From Selenomonas sp. AB3002 (lineage in GTDB: Bacteria > Bacillota > Negativicutes > Selenomonadales > Selenomonadaceae): a DNA stretch of 64,000 nucleotides. Positions 18,037 to 26,562 of this stretch are shown one piece after another. Below the pieces are notes generated by a model that made no database searches, had not been told where the DNA came from, and saw only the letters and a list, made by a program, of their open reading frames with translations. Made by a program: the position numbers and the translations under genes. Where the stretch lies: the NCBI RefSeq assembly GCF_000702545.1, contig NZ_JNIO01000007.1, forward strand, positions 1 through 64,000. The letters run 5' to 3'. The number at the start of each line of letters is the position of its first letter. The first letter of the stretch is position 1.

Positions 18037-18534
18037 TCAAAGCCCTCCGCCCAGTGGTGAGCGCAGTGGCACATACAAGACATCATCGGCCTTGTGGTCC
18101 TGATCGTCGAACCACTTAACCCGCTTAGGCCCTTCCATGACCACTGTCCCGCTACCATTTTCATACAGGATTTCTTCCCGTTCCACCACTGTGCCGTTGA
18201 AGGTCAGAAGGTAATGTATGCAGTCCGTATAGCGCAGCACGTGCTCCCCTGCCGGATAGGCAGACATAGTCCAGAACTCCACCTGATTGGCGCCATGAGG
18301 CCAGCTTGCCTCTATACCATACCAGTCCCCATCCCCCTTGGTAACGGTAAAACGCGCTTCGCCCTCTACATTTTCCTCCCAGAATCCAAGAAACTCATCC
18401 CAGGAACTGGTCTGGGCCTTGCCCGCTTCCGCCACTGACGCATAAAACTCCTGCCCAACTCCTCCAAAGCCTCCCCAGGAACCAGCCAGCACCACAGCCA
18501 AGCATACCGACAAGGCTATTTTCCCACGTTTCAT
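18037..18534 (-). CDS. Secreted protein of unknown function
   Basis: The start ATG (18532-18534) overlaps the stop of the PreA-like gene (ATGA), so the two are coupled. The 165-residue product has a signal peptide (MKRGKIALSVCLAVVLAGSW) and a mature region with ARFTVTKGDGDWYGIEASWP and several aromatic residues that suggest a beta-rich fold. I do not recognise the family. Its coupling with a PreA-like gene may simply reflect co-expression. Confidence 0.75.
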   Translation of the reverse strand: MKRGKIALSVCLAVVLAGSWGGFGGVGQEFYASVAEAGKAQTSSWDEFLGFWEENVEGEARFTVTKGDGDWYGIEASWPHGANQVEFWTMSAYPAGEHVLRYTDCIHYLLTFNGTVVEREEILYENGSGTVVMEGPKRVKWFDDQDHKADDVLYVPLRSPLGGGL

Positions 18535-20045
18535 TTTATACCCCCATCCAATTTGATCCTCTTCCCCGTGCCCCAGATGGCCCCTTCGGGGCATACAAGC
18601 ACGCAAAGGTGGCATCCTACACACCTCTTGCCATCCAGCACAGGCTGTCGCATTGCATTCAGATGGATAGCCTGGTGGCCGCCATCGGCGCAGGATATTT
18701 CGCAGCGACCGCAACCCATGCATTTCTTGCGGTCAAACTTGGGATAAACTATGCTATCCCGCTCCAGGCTGTCAGTAGTATAGCTTACGTTGGCCAGCGC
18801 CCGGCCCCTGATATCTTCCACGTGCTGGCAGCCCTTTTCCGTCAGGAAGCAGGCCAACCCAGACTTCAGATCCTCTATGATGCGATAGCCATACTGCATG
18901 ACTGAGGTGGTCACCTGGACAGAGCCAGCCCCCAGCAGCATGAATTCCAAAGCATCTCGCCATGTCTCTATCCCCCCCATACCGCTGATGTGCATGCCGG
19001 AGAGCTTCGGATTCTGAGCTAGTTCTGCGATGAAACGCAGGGCGATGGGCTTTACTGCCCTGCCACTATAGCCGCCTACAGCGGACTTGCCATGGACATT
19101 GGGACTGGAAACGTAGGTGTCAAGATCTATCTCCATGACGCTCTTGATGGTATTGATGGCCGCCAGACCATCTGCTCCTCCCCTTTTGGCTGCCTCCGCT
19201 GCAGGGCTCATCTCGGCCACGTTGGGAGTGAGCTTAGCCAGTATGGGAAGTTTTGTACCTTTTCTGGCAGCGGCGGTGAATCTTTCTACCAAATCCGGCA
19301 CTTGACCAATATCCGAGCCCAGCCCCCCTTCCATCATATTGGGACAGGAGAAATTCAGCTCAATGGCATCAGCACCATTCTCCTCACAGGTACGGGAGAG
19401 CTCCTCCCACTCCTTCTCATTCTGCCCCATTATGGAAGCCAGGATGAATTTCGTGGGATATTCCTTCTTCAGGCGGCGGAACACTTCCATATTCTCTGGC
19501 ACACTGTGGTCAGAGAGCTGTTCTATGTTCTTGAAGCCCATAAAGGTTCCCCCTGCCCCTTTAATGGCAGAAAAGCGGGGAGAGGCTTCGTGAATGTCCA
19601 GGGTACAGATTGTCTTGAAGGCGGCCCCTGCCCAGCCCGCTTCAAATGCCCTGGCGCACATATCATAGTTGCTGGCTACCACCGAGGATGACAACAGAAA
19701 AGGATTTTCCAAAGGCACACCGCAAAGTTCTGTGCATAGAATGTTTTCCTCAGGCATCCGCTCCAGGGGGAGCTTAGGAAACACCTCCATAGTCAGCCGT
19801 GATAACAACTTTTTGATGGGCACCAAACCAGATCGCAGACAGGCGTCCTCGCAGGGAGCCAGACATTCTGCACAACTGCATTCTGCCGCCAAACGCAGAG
19901 CCGCTCCCCCATCATTGGCAAACCAAATAGAGCGCAGCTGTCTGGACGGCTCAAGCTTCAGTGGACAGGCTTTGTCACAAGGAGCATCATTGCACAGGAC
20001 GCAATTTAACATTTCTCTGCGTCCCAGTATATTTTTAAACTTCAT
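18531..20045 (-). CDS. PreA-like dihydropyrimidine dehydrogenase / dihydroorotate dehydrogenase-fold Fe-S protein
   Basis: This 504-residue protein has three parts. A Cys-rich N-terminal segment (CVLCNDAPCDKACP, then CSCAECLAPCEDAC) resembles the Fe-S domain of dihydropyrimidine dehydrogenase and its PreT partner. A FMN-binding TIM barrel follows (ASIMGQNEKEWEEL, IELNFSCPNMMEGG, GADGLAAINTI, GMGGIETWRDALEF). Two C-terminal 4Fe-4S clusters complete it (CMGCGRCEISC and CVGCHLCVLVCP). This matches PreA with an added PreT-like Fe-S domain. It would reduce pyrimidines or a related substrate with an external electron donor. No preT gene is seen here, so the physiological substrate is uncertain. Confidence 0.85.
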   Translation of the reverse strand: MKFKNILGRREMLNCVLCNDAPCDKACPLKLEPSRQLRSIWFANDGGAALRLAAECSCAECLAPCEDACLRSGLVPIKKLLSRLTMEVFPKLPLERMPEENILCTELCGVPLENPFLLSSSVVASNYDMCARAFEAGWAGAAFKTICTLDIHEASPRFSAIKGAGGTFMGFKNIEQLSDHSVPENMEVFRRLKKEYPTKFILASIMGQNEKEWEELSRTCEENGADAIELNFSCPNMMEGGLGSDIGQVPDLVERFTAAARKGTKLPILAKLTPNVAEMSPAAEAAKRGGADGLAAINTIKSVMEIDLDTYVSSPNVHGKSAVGGYSGRAVKPIALRFIAELAQNPKLSGMHISGMGGIETWRDALEFMLLGAGSVQVTTSVMQYGYRIIEDLKSGLACFLTEKGCQHVEDIRGRALANVSYTTDSLERDSIVYPKFDRKKCMGCGRCEISCADGGHQAIHLNAMRQPVLDGKRCVGCHLCVLVCPEGAIWGTGKRIKLDGGIK

Positions 20046-20162
20046 GATACTGATCCCTCTCCCAAATCACACAATTATATAAAATGGTTATTCCAGAAAG
20101 GCAGCTATGAGGCCGCCCGCAAGGGCGTTTTTCCAGTTTGCTTATCAACTGATTACAAAATT

Positions 20163-20996
20163 TTATTTATTCATATCTGACTGTGTGTCCTGCTCGGCAC
20201 TTCTTATGTCTTTGCTCATATCCTTGGCCAAATTCATTTCATGGAACTCTTTATCATCATGGAGTATCATGGTGAATTTATCCGTCTTGTCAAATTCTAC
20301 GATTCCCTGCTTCAGGGAAAGCTCCAGAATATGTCCCCCCTGCTTCCTGTCGTCGGAAATGAAATGGAAATGCCAACCGGTACTGTTCAGCCCGCCCATA
20401 TAATTGGGACAGTAAAGGCCTACAAGAGTCCCCTTGATATTTTTAGCAGTGAACTCCGTCTGCTTTCCCTTGAGAGCTTCCACCAGAGTAGGATAGGGCT
20501 TCTGGCTGCCGTACTCGCTGCGGAAGAGCACATAGGAAAATTCCGTGTGGAGCTTTATCATGTAGAAGCTGTTTTCCCCGCACTTCTTCACCTCGTCGTT
20601 CAGGATTTTTTCGAAAGCCGCCTTGTCCTTCACCTCTGACAGCCGGACAGAAATATCATTGTCAAAATATGTCACGGTAGCATAGGGAACAGCTTCTTTG
20701 TCGTCAGCCACTACCACCCGGCCATCTCCCAGGGCCTGATAGACCGTGCCGTCCAGCATGATCATTTCCCCATTCAGCCCTTCAAAGGTGCCGATGCCGA
20801 CATCACCCAGAGAGCGCATATCCCGCACCTTGACCGTGCCGCCAAAGTATCCCTGTGCCAAAGACTGCAAAAGCGCCACCTGATTCAGGCTCTCACGCTC
20901 TGCCACAGCCGGTGAGGCATAACCAACGCTGCCGAACATAAGGCCAGCCATCATAGCCAGAGCAAGCTTCTTTTTAAGTTCTGTCTTCATAAACAC
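20163..20996 (-). CDS. Alpha-acetolactate decarboxylase with signal peptide
   Basis: This enzyme converts acetolactate to acetoin. The 277-residue protein contains the family signatures NQVALLQSLAQGYFGGTVKV, GDVGIGTFEGLNGEM and the Zn-ligand region STGWHFHFISDDRKQGGHIL. It carries a clear signal peptide (KKKLALAMMAGLMFGSVGYA, then SPAVAE). Most characterised enzymes are cytoplasmic, though secreted ones are known. Periplasmic activity on leaked acetolactate is therefore likely. No acetolactate synthase gene is adjacent, and the gene seems to be monocistronic. Confidence 0.85.
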   Translation of the reverse strand: MFMKTELKKKLALAMMAGLMFGSVGYASPAVAERESLNQVALLQSLAQGYFGGTVKVRDMRSLGDVGIGTFEGLNGEMIMLDGTVYQALGDGRVVVADDKEAVPYATVTYFDNDISVRLSEVKDKAAFEKILNDEVKKCGENSFYMIKLHTEFSYVLFRSEYGSQKPYPTLVEALKGKQTEFTAKNIKGTLVGLYCPNYMGGLNSTGWHFHFISDDRKQGGHILELSLKQGIVEFDKTDKFTMILHDDKEFHEMNLAKDMSKDIRSAEQDTQSDMNK

Positions 20997-21196
20997 TTTC
21001 CTTTCCGCATACTATCTCCGTGCATAATCTATAGGAATGTATTCGTCAAAAACAGTTTTTTCCCCTTCTAAAATCCCTGCCGCTGGCGCAAAAACAGGAG
21101 CATTTTTTCTGATACTTCTAATAGCATCTTAATGCTTATATGGTACCATAAACCAGTCGTATTTTATCTTTGATTTCAGAAAATGAGGTGTTATTT

Positions 21197-21439
21197 ATGC
21201 AGAACAACCGCGATGCAGAAATCCGCAGCGACTGGTCAGCAGCCCTGGCCTCTGTGGAGGAAGGTGAGGAACTGTCCATGGACATCGGCTGGGGCTTCAC
21301 TGATGAGGATATCAAGGAGCTGGCCAGGCTGCACAAGGCCAGGCAGTACCAGGAGAAGATTGAGTGTCTGCTGGTAGACTGCAACTTCATCACCGCTGCC
21401 TGTGACTTCGGCGAAGGAAGATATGAAGAGTATCTCTAA
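21197..21439 (+). CDS. Small acidic cytoplasmic protein of unknown function
   Basis: The 80-residue product starts at an ATG with GAGGTG 6 nt upstream and reads MQNNRDAEIRSDWSAALASV. It is rich in Glu/Asp and predicted helical (DEDIKELARLHKARQYQEKI). There is no signal peptide and no recognised domain. A parS-containing terminator follows at once. The ribosome binding site and codon usage support it as a real gene. Confidence 0.65.
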   Translation: MQNNRDAEIRSDWSAALASVEEGEELSMDIGWGFTDEDIKELARLHKARQYQEKIECLLVDCNFITAACDFGEGRYEEYL

Positions 21440-21471
21440 GACAACCATTCGCCCAGAAACAGCGGAAGGAC

Positions 21472-21503
<32 letters not shown>

Positions 21504-21530
21504 GCTGTATCTTTGTCCTTGTCTTTTAGT

Positions 21531-22652
21531 TTATTTATCTGCCCGCTTTACGTTATCCCCGTAGATGGTCTTGAAGTCATCCTTCATGGACACGGGAATC
21601 CAGCCGTATTTCTCACAGTCAGCCCGCATCTTGTCAGCCTTGGACTGGCTGCCCAGCTCACGGTCAAGATCATCACAGCAAAGGGCGAAGGCCAGGGACT
21701 TGTATTTGTTCCCCGTGATGGTGTAATTGAACATGCTGGAGTCACCAGAGGAATTGCCGAAAGCCAGCACTGGCTGCTGACCGATGTCACGGGCGATGTT
21801 GTCCACCTTGTTCATCTTGATATTCTTCAGAATGAACTCACCTCGCAACACTTCATCATTTTTCTGATAGACATATTCAAGGCCGTCTTTCCCCTGCTGA
21901 TGGGAGGCCAGCCAGGTGATATCCGTGCCGACGATACGATCCTTGGGAATCGGCAGCACCCCATCTGACAGTATGCGCAGAATCTGACGGTCAGTGCCGG
22001 AGACGATAAATACTTTGAAATCATTGGCGGTGAGGTAGGATATCACCTCCACCATTGGCAGATAAAAGGCCTCCCCCCACTTAAGATTCGTCAATCCCTC
22101 CGTGGGAGTCTCCATGAATTTCTTCACGTAAGCCTCATACTCCGGCTGGGTCATGCCGGCAAATACCGAATTCTGGGAAACAGCCTGCTGCCTGTCCATG
22201 CCGCTAGGCATCTTGCTCTTGGCATCAGGCTTGGGATTTGGGATGCCGACGGTTTCAATAGCCTTCTTCACTTCCTCTGCATAAGCCTTATCCTCGGCTT
22301 TAGGCTTGAAGGTGGAATCATTCAGGGCCCTGTCCAGATACATCATCCACTCAAAATAAGAAGGAGCAGTCTCGCAGATCAGCGTCCCATCCAGATCAAA
22401 GACGGCAATGCGGTCTTTCTGGGGAATAAAATTCTTGCTCTTGGGATTGGTAACATCCTTCACGAAGCTGGTAAGCTGCTGGTATGGTACACCCTCTTTG
22501 TTCCAATATTTGAAGTTCGTTCCCTTCTTGTTCACAGAAATCTGGGCCAGCTCCGCCCGGGTGGCTGCCTGAGAAACAGGCAGCTCCGCCATGAAACCGA
22601 AACCAAGGGCAGCCGCCAGGACACAGGCAGCGATTTTTTTCTTATACATCAT
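21531..22652 (-). CDS. Exported HAD-superfamily phosphatase
   Basis: This 373-residue protein has a signal peptide (KKKIAACVLAAALGFGFMAE). HAD motif I is VFDLDGTL, with the nucleophile and acid Asp. Motif II is FIVSGTD. A Lys lies in the middle region, and motif IV is FGNSSGDSSM. The layout resembles phosphoserine-phosphatase-like HAD enzymes with a helical cap (about residues 105-190). It probably acts as a periplasmic phosphatase, but the substrate cannot be inferred. The gene converges with the small acidic protein gene across the parS terminator. Confidence 0.85.
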   Translation of the reverse strand: MMYKKKIAACVLAAALGFGFMAELPVSQAATRAELAQISVNKKGTNFKYWNKEGVPYQQLTSFVKDVTNPKSKNFIPQKDRIAVFDLDGTLICETAPSYFEWMMYLDRALNDSTFKPKAEDKAYAEEVKKAIETVGIPNPKPDAKSKMPSGMDRQQAVSQNSVFAGMTQPEYEAYVKKFMETPTEGLTNLKWGEAFYLPMVEVISYLTANDFKVFIVSGTDRQILRILSDGVLPIPKDRIVGTDITWLASHQQGKDGLEYVYQKNDEVLRGEFILKNIKMNKVDNIARDIGQQPVLAFGNSSGDSSMFNYTITGNKYKSLAFALCCDDLDRELGSQSKADKMRADCEKYGWIPVSMKDDFKTIYGDNVKRADK

Positions 22653-22688
22653 TAAAACCTTCTTCTTTCCATATCAAACATCAAACTC

Positions 22689-23624
22689 TTAATTTTGTGC
22701 TTCCAGCGCCGCATACCAGTCTTTCATGACGCCCAGGGCCTCAGCATGCTCCTCCACGGGGATAGCCTTGTAGGTGGCTATCTCTGTGCCGTCCCTTTTC
22801 TCAAGCACATACGTCTCGCCCTTGCGCTGGAAGAAAAATAATTCCACCTTCTCATCTGGCAGGCTCAGCTTCACAGAATCTCCCCTGTGCTTCACCTTTT
22901 CTTGTACCATCTCAAAGGTATTGCCGTACAGCAGCTTTTCGGCAAAGGGCTGTGCTGCCACTCCCGCGCCAGGCAAAGGCGCCGTCTCCCTTTTGGCCAG
23001 GGAATACTTCACTGGGCGGTAGCTGAGATTGGCCAGATAGATGCCAATGTTGCTGTTGTCAGCCGTAATAGCCGTAAGGCCGGGATTATCCTTCAGGAAA
23101 TCCGGACGCACAGAGTAGGTGGACCAGGCGCAAAGGGTGTGCCACTGGTTCTGGTCCCGCTCCATGGCTGCCGGCGTCTCGCGCATATAGCGTACATCCG
23201 TAGGGTGATAATAGATGTAGTAATTGCCCCTGCCATCCTGGGCAAAAAGCTCCCTGCCGGACATCTCCCCGCAGAGGATATCGTGAAGCTCTGCTTCGCT
23301 GACCTTGCCTATGGCAAAGAGCCAGCCTGGCCCGTAACTGCCATACCCCATCTTTTGGGCGGCCTCCACAGAGGCCTTCTCCGACACGGAAAATATCCTG
23401 CCAGCCTCCTCAGGGGTGGTGCTCGTCATGACCAGCTGGTCATAAACCTTGGGGATTCTCAGACGCAGGCCGTCATTTTCATAAAAGACTGCCCCCTGCT
23501 GCACCTCCTGATGGGACGCCTCCACCAGGTCCAGCTCTGCTGCCTCGCAGCCGCTCCAGGAAAAGCTCAACGCACAAGCTGCAAAAACAGCAGCTGTCAG
23601 CTTCCTGTATTTCATCCTCCTCAT
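22689..23624 (-). CDS. Exported protein of unknown function (311 aa)
   Basis: The start ATG has GAGGG upstream. The signal peptide is followed by a Cys near the cleavage region (SFSWSGCEAAE), so a lipoprotein is possible but not certain. The mature part contains ENDGLRLRIPKVYDQLVM, YYIYYHPTDVRY and a beta-rich C-terminus (ELFFFQRKGETYVLEKRDG). I recognise no domain. It lies 36 nt upstream of the HAD phosphatase gene on the same strand, so both are probably cotranscribed. Confidence 0.75.
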   Translation of the reverse strand: MRRMKYRKLTAAVFAACALSFSWSGCEAAELDLVEASHQEVQQGAVFYENDGLRLRIPKVYDQLVMTSTTPEEAGRIFSVSEKASVEAAQKMGYGSYGPGWLFAIGKVSEAELHDILCGEMSGRELFAQDGRGNYYIYYHPTDVRYMRETPAAMERDQNQWHTLCAWSTYSVRPDFLKDNPGLTAITADNSNIGIYLANLSYRPVKYSLAKRETAPLPGAGVAAQPFAEKLLYGNTFEMVQEKVKHRGDSVKLSLPDEKVELFFFQRKGETYVLEKRDGTEIATYKAIPVEEHAEALGVMKDWYAALEAQN

Positions 23625-23815
23625 CCTTTCCCTCTAATCCACGCTCATATATGTGAGATATTCTACAAAGGAAAATTTTCTCCTTCAAAATCAATGAATC
23701 TCCACCTCACCTCTAAGCGCTTTCTAATGATGCGGTGGTATGATGCTCATGTCGCTGGCAGCCAGTGCCAGCACGAACCGCAGTCATATATACAGCAGCA
23801 AACGGAGGTTAAACT

Positions 23816-24505
23816 ATGAACGAAGAAACGAGTTTCATGACATCAATCTATTTCTACGTCTATATGGCCCTGATGATGGGGCTGATCTTCCTGCAGCCGC
23901 CCTTCACCCCTGAGCTTTTGATTCTCGGCTTTGGCGCAGGCTTCTATCTGGAAGGCCGCAGGAAAAATGGCTGGCGCAGTGCTGCCATCGAATGGCCTGA
24001 GGAGTTTTCCTTCCTTTCCACCTGCTATTACAACTGCCTGCTGATTCTCAAGCTGGGCACTATCCTCTGCATCGCCGCAGCCCTCTATCTGGTGCAGGGA
24101 GGTGTGTTCAACATCCTTCAGGATTTCCCTCTGATGACGAAATTATTCATGCTCATGAGTTTCTGGCTGCCTTCTACGGCAGGTGTGCTGTCCCTCTGCT
24201 GGATGCTCCATGACAGATGGGCTAAAAGAGCAGGCAGCACCACCATCGCTTCCCTGCATCCCCCCTTCACCCAGGCAGGTCTCAGAAGCAGCTTCCGCAC
24301 CTGGAGCTGGGTGATTGTCGTCCTCTATGCCATTCTTTCCTGCTGCACCCTCTGGCTTTATCAGACCTTCTTCCACATCATTGATATCCCCCTGGCTGTG
24401 ACAGCCTACACCATCTTCTACGCCCTCTATATTCTCACCCTGCTTTATATGTTCTTCCATTACAAGAATATGCTTCCCGCCATGGCACCCTCTGCCGAAG
24501 CATAA
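23816..24505 (+). CDS. Polytopic membrane protein of unknown function
   Basis: The start is supported by GGAGG 7 nt upstream. The 229-residue protein has about five hydrophobic spans (for example YFYVYMALMMGLIFLQPPF, ILKLGTILCIAAALYLV, VIVVLYAILSCCTLWLY). No domain is recognised. It is divergent from the secreted-protein gene and followed by a parS-containing terminator. Confidence 0.75.
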   Translation: MNEETSFMTSIYFYVYMALMMGLIFLQPPFTPELLILGFGAGFYLEGRRKNGWRSAAIEWPEEFSFLSTCYYNCLLILKLGTILCIAAALYLVQGGVFNILQDFPLMTKLFMLMSFWLPSTAGVLSLCWMLHDRWAKRAGSTTIASLHPPFTQAGLRSSFRTWSWVIVVLYAILSCCTLWLYQTFFHIIDIPLAVTAYTIFYALYILTLLYMFFHYKNMLPAMAPSAEA

Positions 24506-24528
24506 GATCATACGCACCATCAAGGGGA

Positions 24529-24544
24529 TGTTTCACGTGAAACA
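24529..24544. other. parS site in a terminator hairpin
   Basis: A perfect TGTTTCACGTGAAACA sits in a hairpin at 24522-24551 with AAGGGGA/TCCCCTT arms and a short T run, just after the membrane protein gene. Confidence 0.9.
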
Positions 24545-24831
24545 TCCCCTTTAACTATGCAAGTGCAAGATGCCTGCTACTTCAGGAGCTCTCCCTTATC
24601 ATTTAATTACAGTTACGGAGGCTGCCGGAACAATGTTCCTAAATTCTTTTCCCTCTTGCCTGCCCCTGCTGTATGGGAAGAGACCTTAAGCTGCAGCCTG
24701 CCGTCTCCAGTGGAAGAGCCTGCACATACTTAGCGAAGATAGCAGGAAAACGCCGGGAATCTGGTACGACAAGGACTTCTTCAATAAAAAAAGCTATGGC
24801 AAAACAAAGGCCATAGTAGTATAATACATGT

Positions 24832-24925
24832 AAAGAGAGCACCGCCTAGCGGTCGCCCCAAGACGAGTTAACTACATAAAAGAGCAACCGCCCAGAAGTT
24901 GTCAGCTAGAGGCGGTTATTTCTTT
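24832..24925 (+). ncRNA. Candidate antisense antitoxin RNA of a type I toxin-antitoxin locus
   Basis: A TATAAT at 24820-24825 precedes a short RNA that contains ACCGCCTAGCGGT and ends in a terminator, AACCGCC...GGCGGTT followed by ATTTCTTT. The RNA is convergent with the 20-residue toxin gene and overlaps its 3' end, sharing the hairpin as a bidirectional terminator, as in Fst-type loci. The -35 box is weak. The ends are estimates. Confidence 0.45.
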
Positions 24926-24978
24926 GCAACGACAAGAATCAATAGTACCAGTAAGAGTATAATGATTGAGTCATTCAT
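24916..24978 (-). CDS. Candidate type I toxin: 20-residue hydrophobic peptide
   Basis: The peptide MNDSIIILLLVLLILVVAKK is one membrane span with a Lys-Lys tail, similar in style to Ibs/Fst small toxins. Its ATG (24976-24978) has AAGGGG about 10 nt upstream, and a good promoter lies before that. The stop lies at the edge of a hairpin that can terminate transcription from both sides. It is too short for homology to prove function. The genetic layout is the main evidence. Confidence 0.5.
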   Translation of the reverse strand: MNDSIIILLLVLLILVVAKK

Positions 24979-25003
24979 ATTGCAACGCCCCTTTCCGGAG
25001 CGA

Positions 25004-25033
25004 ATTTTACCGCCAAACGATGCTCGTCAGCAA
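25004..25033 (-). promoter_or_regulatory. Promoter of the small hydrophobic peptide gene
   Basis: On the minus strand TTGCTG (25028-25033) and TAAAAT (25004-25009) are 18 bp apart, with the expected start point about 20 nt before the peptide ATG. This fits a sigma-A-type promoter. Confidence 0.5.
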
Positions 25034-25065
25034 GCATATCACAAGAGGGATCAAACAAAAGGATT

Positions 25066-25458
25066 ATGAGCAATTATTTTTTCGTCTTTATCGGCGGCGG
25101 CCTTGGTGCCGTCTGCCGCTACATAGTCACCACCGCCGTAGGCATGCGCTTCGGCGTTCACTTCCCCATCTGCACCCTGGCAGTGAACGCCGTGAGCTGC
25201 TTCCTGATGGGCTTCATCATGGGCCTCTTGCTGCCCCTGGCCCAACGCCTCCACCTGTTGCCGGAGCAGCTGCGCCTGCTCCTGACGGTAGGCTTTCTGG
25301 GTGGATTCTCCACTCTCTCCTCCTTCGGCATGGAAACCCTGACCCTCTTCCGCGGCGGCAGCCACCTGCTGGCCGGGCTGAATATCATAGCCACCATGGC
25401 CGTGGCCCTGGGGACAGTATACCTTGGCTGGCAGGCAGCCGCACTTATGCAGAAATAA
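25066..25458 (+). CDS. fluC: Fluoride channel FluC/CrcB
   Basis: This 130-residue, four-span protein exports fluoride as a dual-topology dimer. It shows FIGGGLGAVCRYIV near the N-terminus, FPICTLAVNAVSCFLMG with the conserved Asn, and GFLGGFSTLSSFGMET, the channel signature. It stands alone. I looked for a fluoride riboswitch upstream and did not see its consensus. Confidence 0.93.
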   Translation: MSNYFFVFIGGGLGAVCRYIVTTAVGMRFGVHFPICTLAVNAVSCFLMGFIMGLLLPLAQRLHLLPEQLRLLLTVGFLGGFSTLSSFGMETLTLFRGGSHLLAGLNIIATMAVALGTVYLGWQAAALMQK

Positions 25459-25484
25459 GGAACTGTATATTGCACAAAGGGGAA

Positions 25485-25500
25485 TGTTTCACGTGAAACA
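25485..25500. other. parS site in a terminator hairpin
   Basis: A perfect TGTTTCACGTGAAACA forms the apex of a hairpin at 25475-25510 with CAAAGGGGAA/TTCCCCTTTG arms, after fluC. Confidence 0.9.
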
Positions 25501-25519
25501 TTCCCCTTTGGTATTTGCT

Positions 25520-25670
25520 AAAAAAAGCGCCTGCATCTTCGCAAGCGCTTTCCTCAACTGTAGAGATTTCTTGGCAGGCGTGGCGTACTCCTGCATCTCT
25601 CGGGTTTCCCCTGTCTAACCATCGGCGTGTGGATGCCACGAAATTGTCCACCTCAAAGAATCTCTACCCT
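25520..25670 (-). ncRNA. Candidate structured small RNA
   Basis: On the minus strand a long closing helix forms between GTAGAGATTCTTTG (25654-25667) and CAAGAAATCTCTAC (25560-25573). Inside are CGTGGC/GCCACG and GCATC/GATGC helices and a GGGGAAACCC hairpin. A strong intrinsic terminator (AAAGCGC...GCGCTTTTTTT, 25524-25551) follows. A TATAAT at 25678-25683 is placed to start it, but the -35 box is poor. There is no gene downstream on this strand, so it is a stand-alone RNA rather than a leader. I do not recognise the class. The plus strand of 25675-25770 could encode a short gene tail (ADAQLEAFYEKFMSKLPESM) without a start. Confidence 0.5.
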
Positions 25671-25818
25671 TGCCTATATTATATTGCTGATGCCCAGTTA
25701 GAAGCTTTCTATGAGAAGTTTATGTCCAAGTTGCCGGAGTCCATGCAGCGCCTATTGCAAGCGGTCTGAGGATTTTATCTCTTGAGATATACGGTTTTCA
25801 AGGAGCCGTTAGTATTTT

Positions 25819-26397
25819 CTATGTGGGAAGTTTGAGAACATCATTTTCCAAATCACGGACTTTTTTGGCTGGTACTCCAGCCACCAATGAATTATCCGGC
25901 ACATCTTTAGTAACGACAGCACCAGCCGCAATAACCACGTTATTCCCAATAGTAAGCCCTGGCATAATCGTCACATTACCGCCAATCCACACATCATTTC
26001 CAATGATGATAGGCTTTGCTATGGCACAATGCGCACGACGCTTTGCCGGGGACAACGGGTGCCCCACTGTAGCAATAAGCGTATGCGGTCCTATCATCAC
26101 ATTATCTCCGATTCGTACTTCTCTATTGTCGAGAATGGTCACATTATAATTGGCAAAGAAATTATCTCCGACATGGATGTTCCCTCCATTGTCGCAATGA
26201 AAGGTGGGAAGAACCACCGGGCTTTTTCCCGCACTTCCGAAAAGTTCCCGAATTGCAGCCTCCCTTACCGCCGTTTCTGTCATGTCTATGCCATTGAGCT
26301 TCTGGCACCCCTTTACAGCACGGAACTTTCGTCCGCGCACTTCCGGCTCCGTGAAATCGTATTCAAGCCCCGCATCCAGTTTTTCCGCTTCTGTCAC
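25819..26397 (-). CDS. Sugar O-acetyltransferase (maltose/galactoside acetyltransferase type)
   Basis: I choose the GTG at 26395-26397, which has AGGAGGG directly before it; a longer frame to 26493 has no such support. The 192-residue product has an N-terminal helical Mac-like segment and a left-handed beta-helix built of hexapeptide repeats (VRIGDNVMIGP, IIIGNDVWIGGNVTIMPG). It ends with VVIAAGAVVTKDVPDNSLVAGVPAK, typical of acetyl-CoA-dependent sugar acetyltransferases. The catalytic His is in TVGHPLSP. The acceptor sugar is unknown. Confidence 0.9.
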   Translation of the reverse strand: MTEAEKLDAGLEYDFTEPEVRGRKFRAVKGCQKLNGIDMTETAVREAAIRELFGSAGKSPVVLPTFHCDNGGNIHVGDNFFANYNVTILDNREVRIGDNVMIGPHTLIATVGHPLSPAKRRAHCAIAKPIIIGNDVWIGGNVTIMPGLTIGNNVVIAAGAVVTKDVPDNSLVAGVPAKKVRDLENDVLKLPT

Positions 26398-26562
26398 AAA
26401 AATCCCTCCTAATCCATTGATTCCAGTAAAAAAATAGCACATCGAAGGTGTCCATGGTTTTGGACAACGGCATGATGGTGGCCACAGTTCCAAAGCTCTT
26501 TGAAAGTTGCACTTATACCATCATCCATTTCCTGCTTCAGCAAATCCAAGCAACAGGAAAGA

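Noticed and set aside
24980-25065. Fluoride riboswitch upstream of fluC
   Set aside because: The conserved riboswitch core was not seen; the region instead holds the promoter of the convergent small peptide gene.
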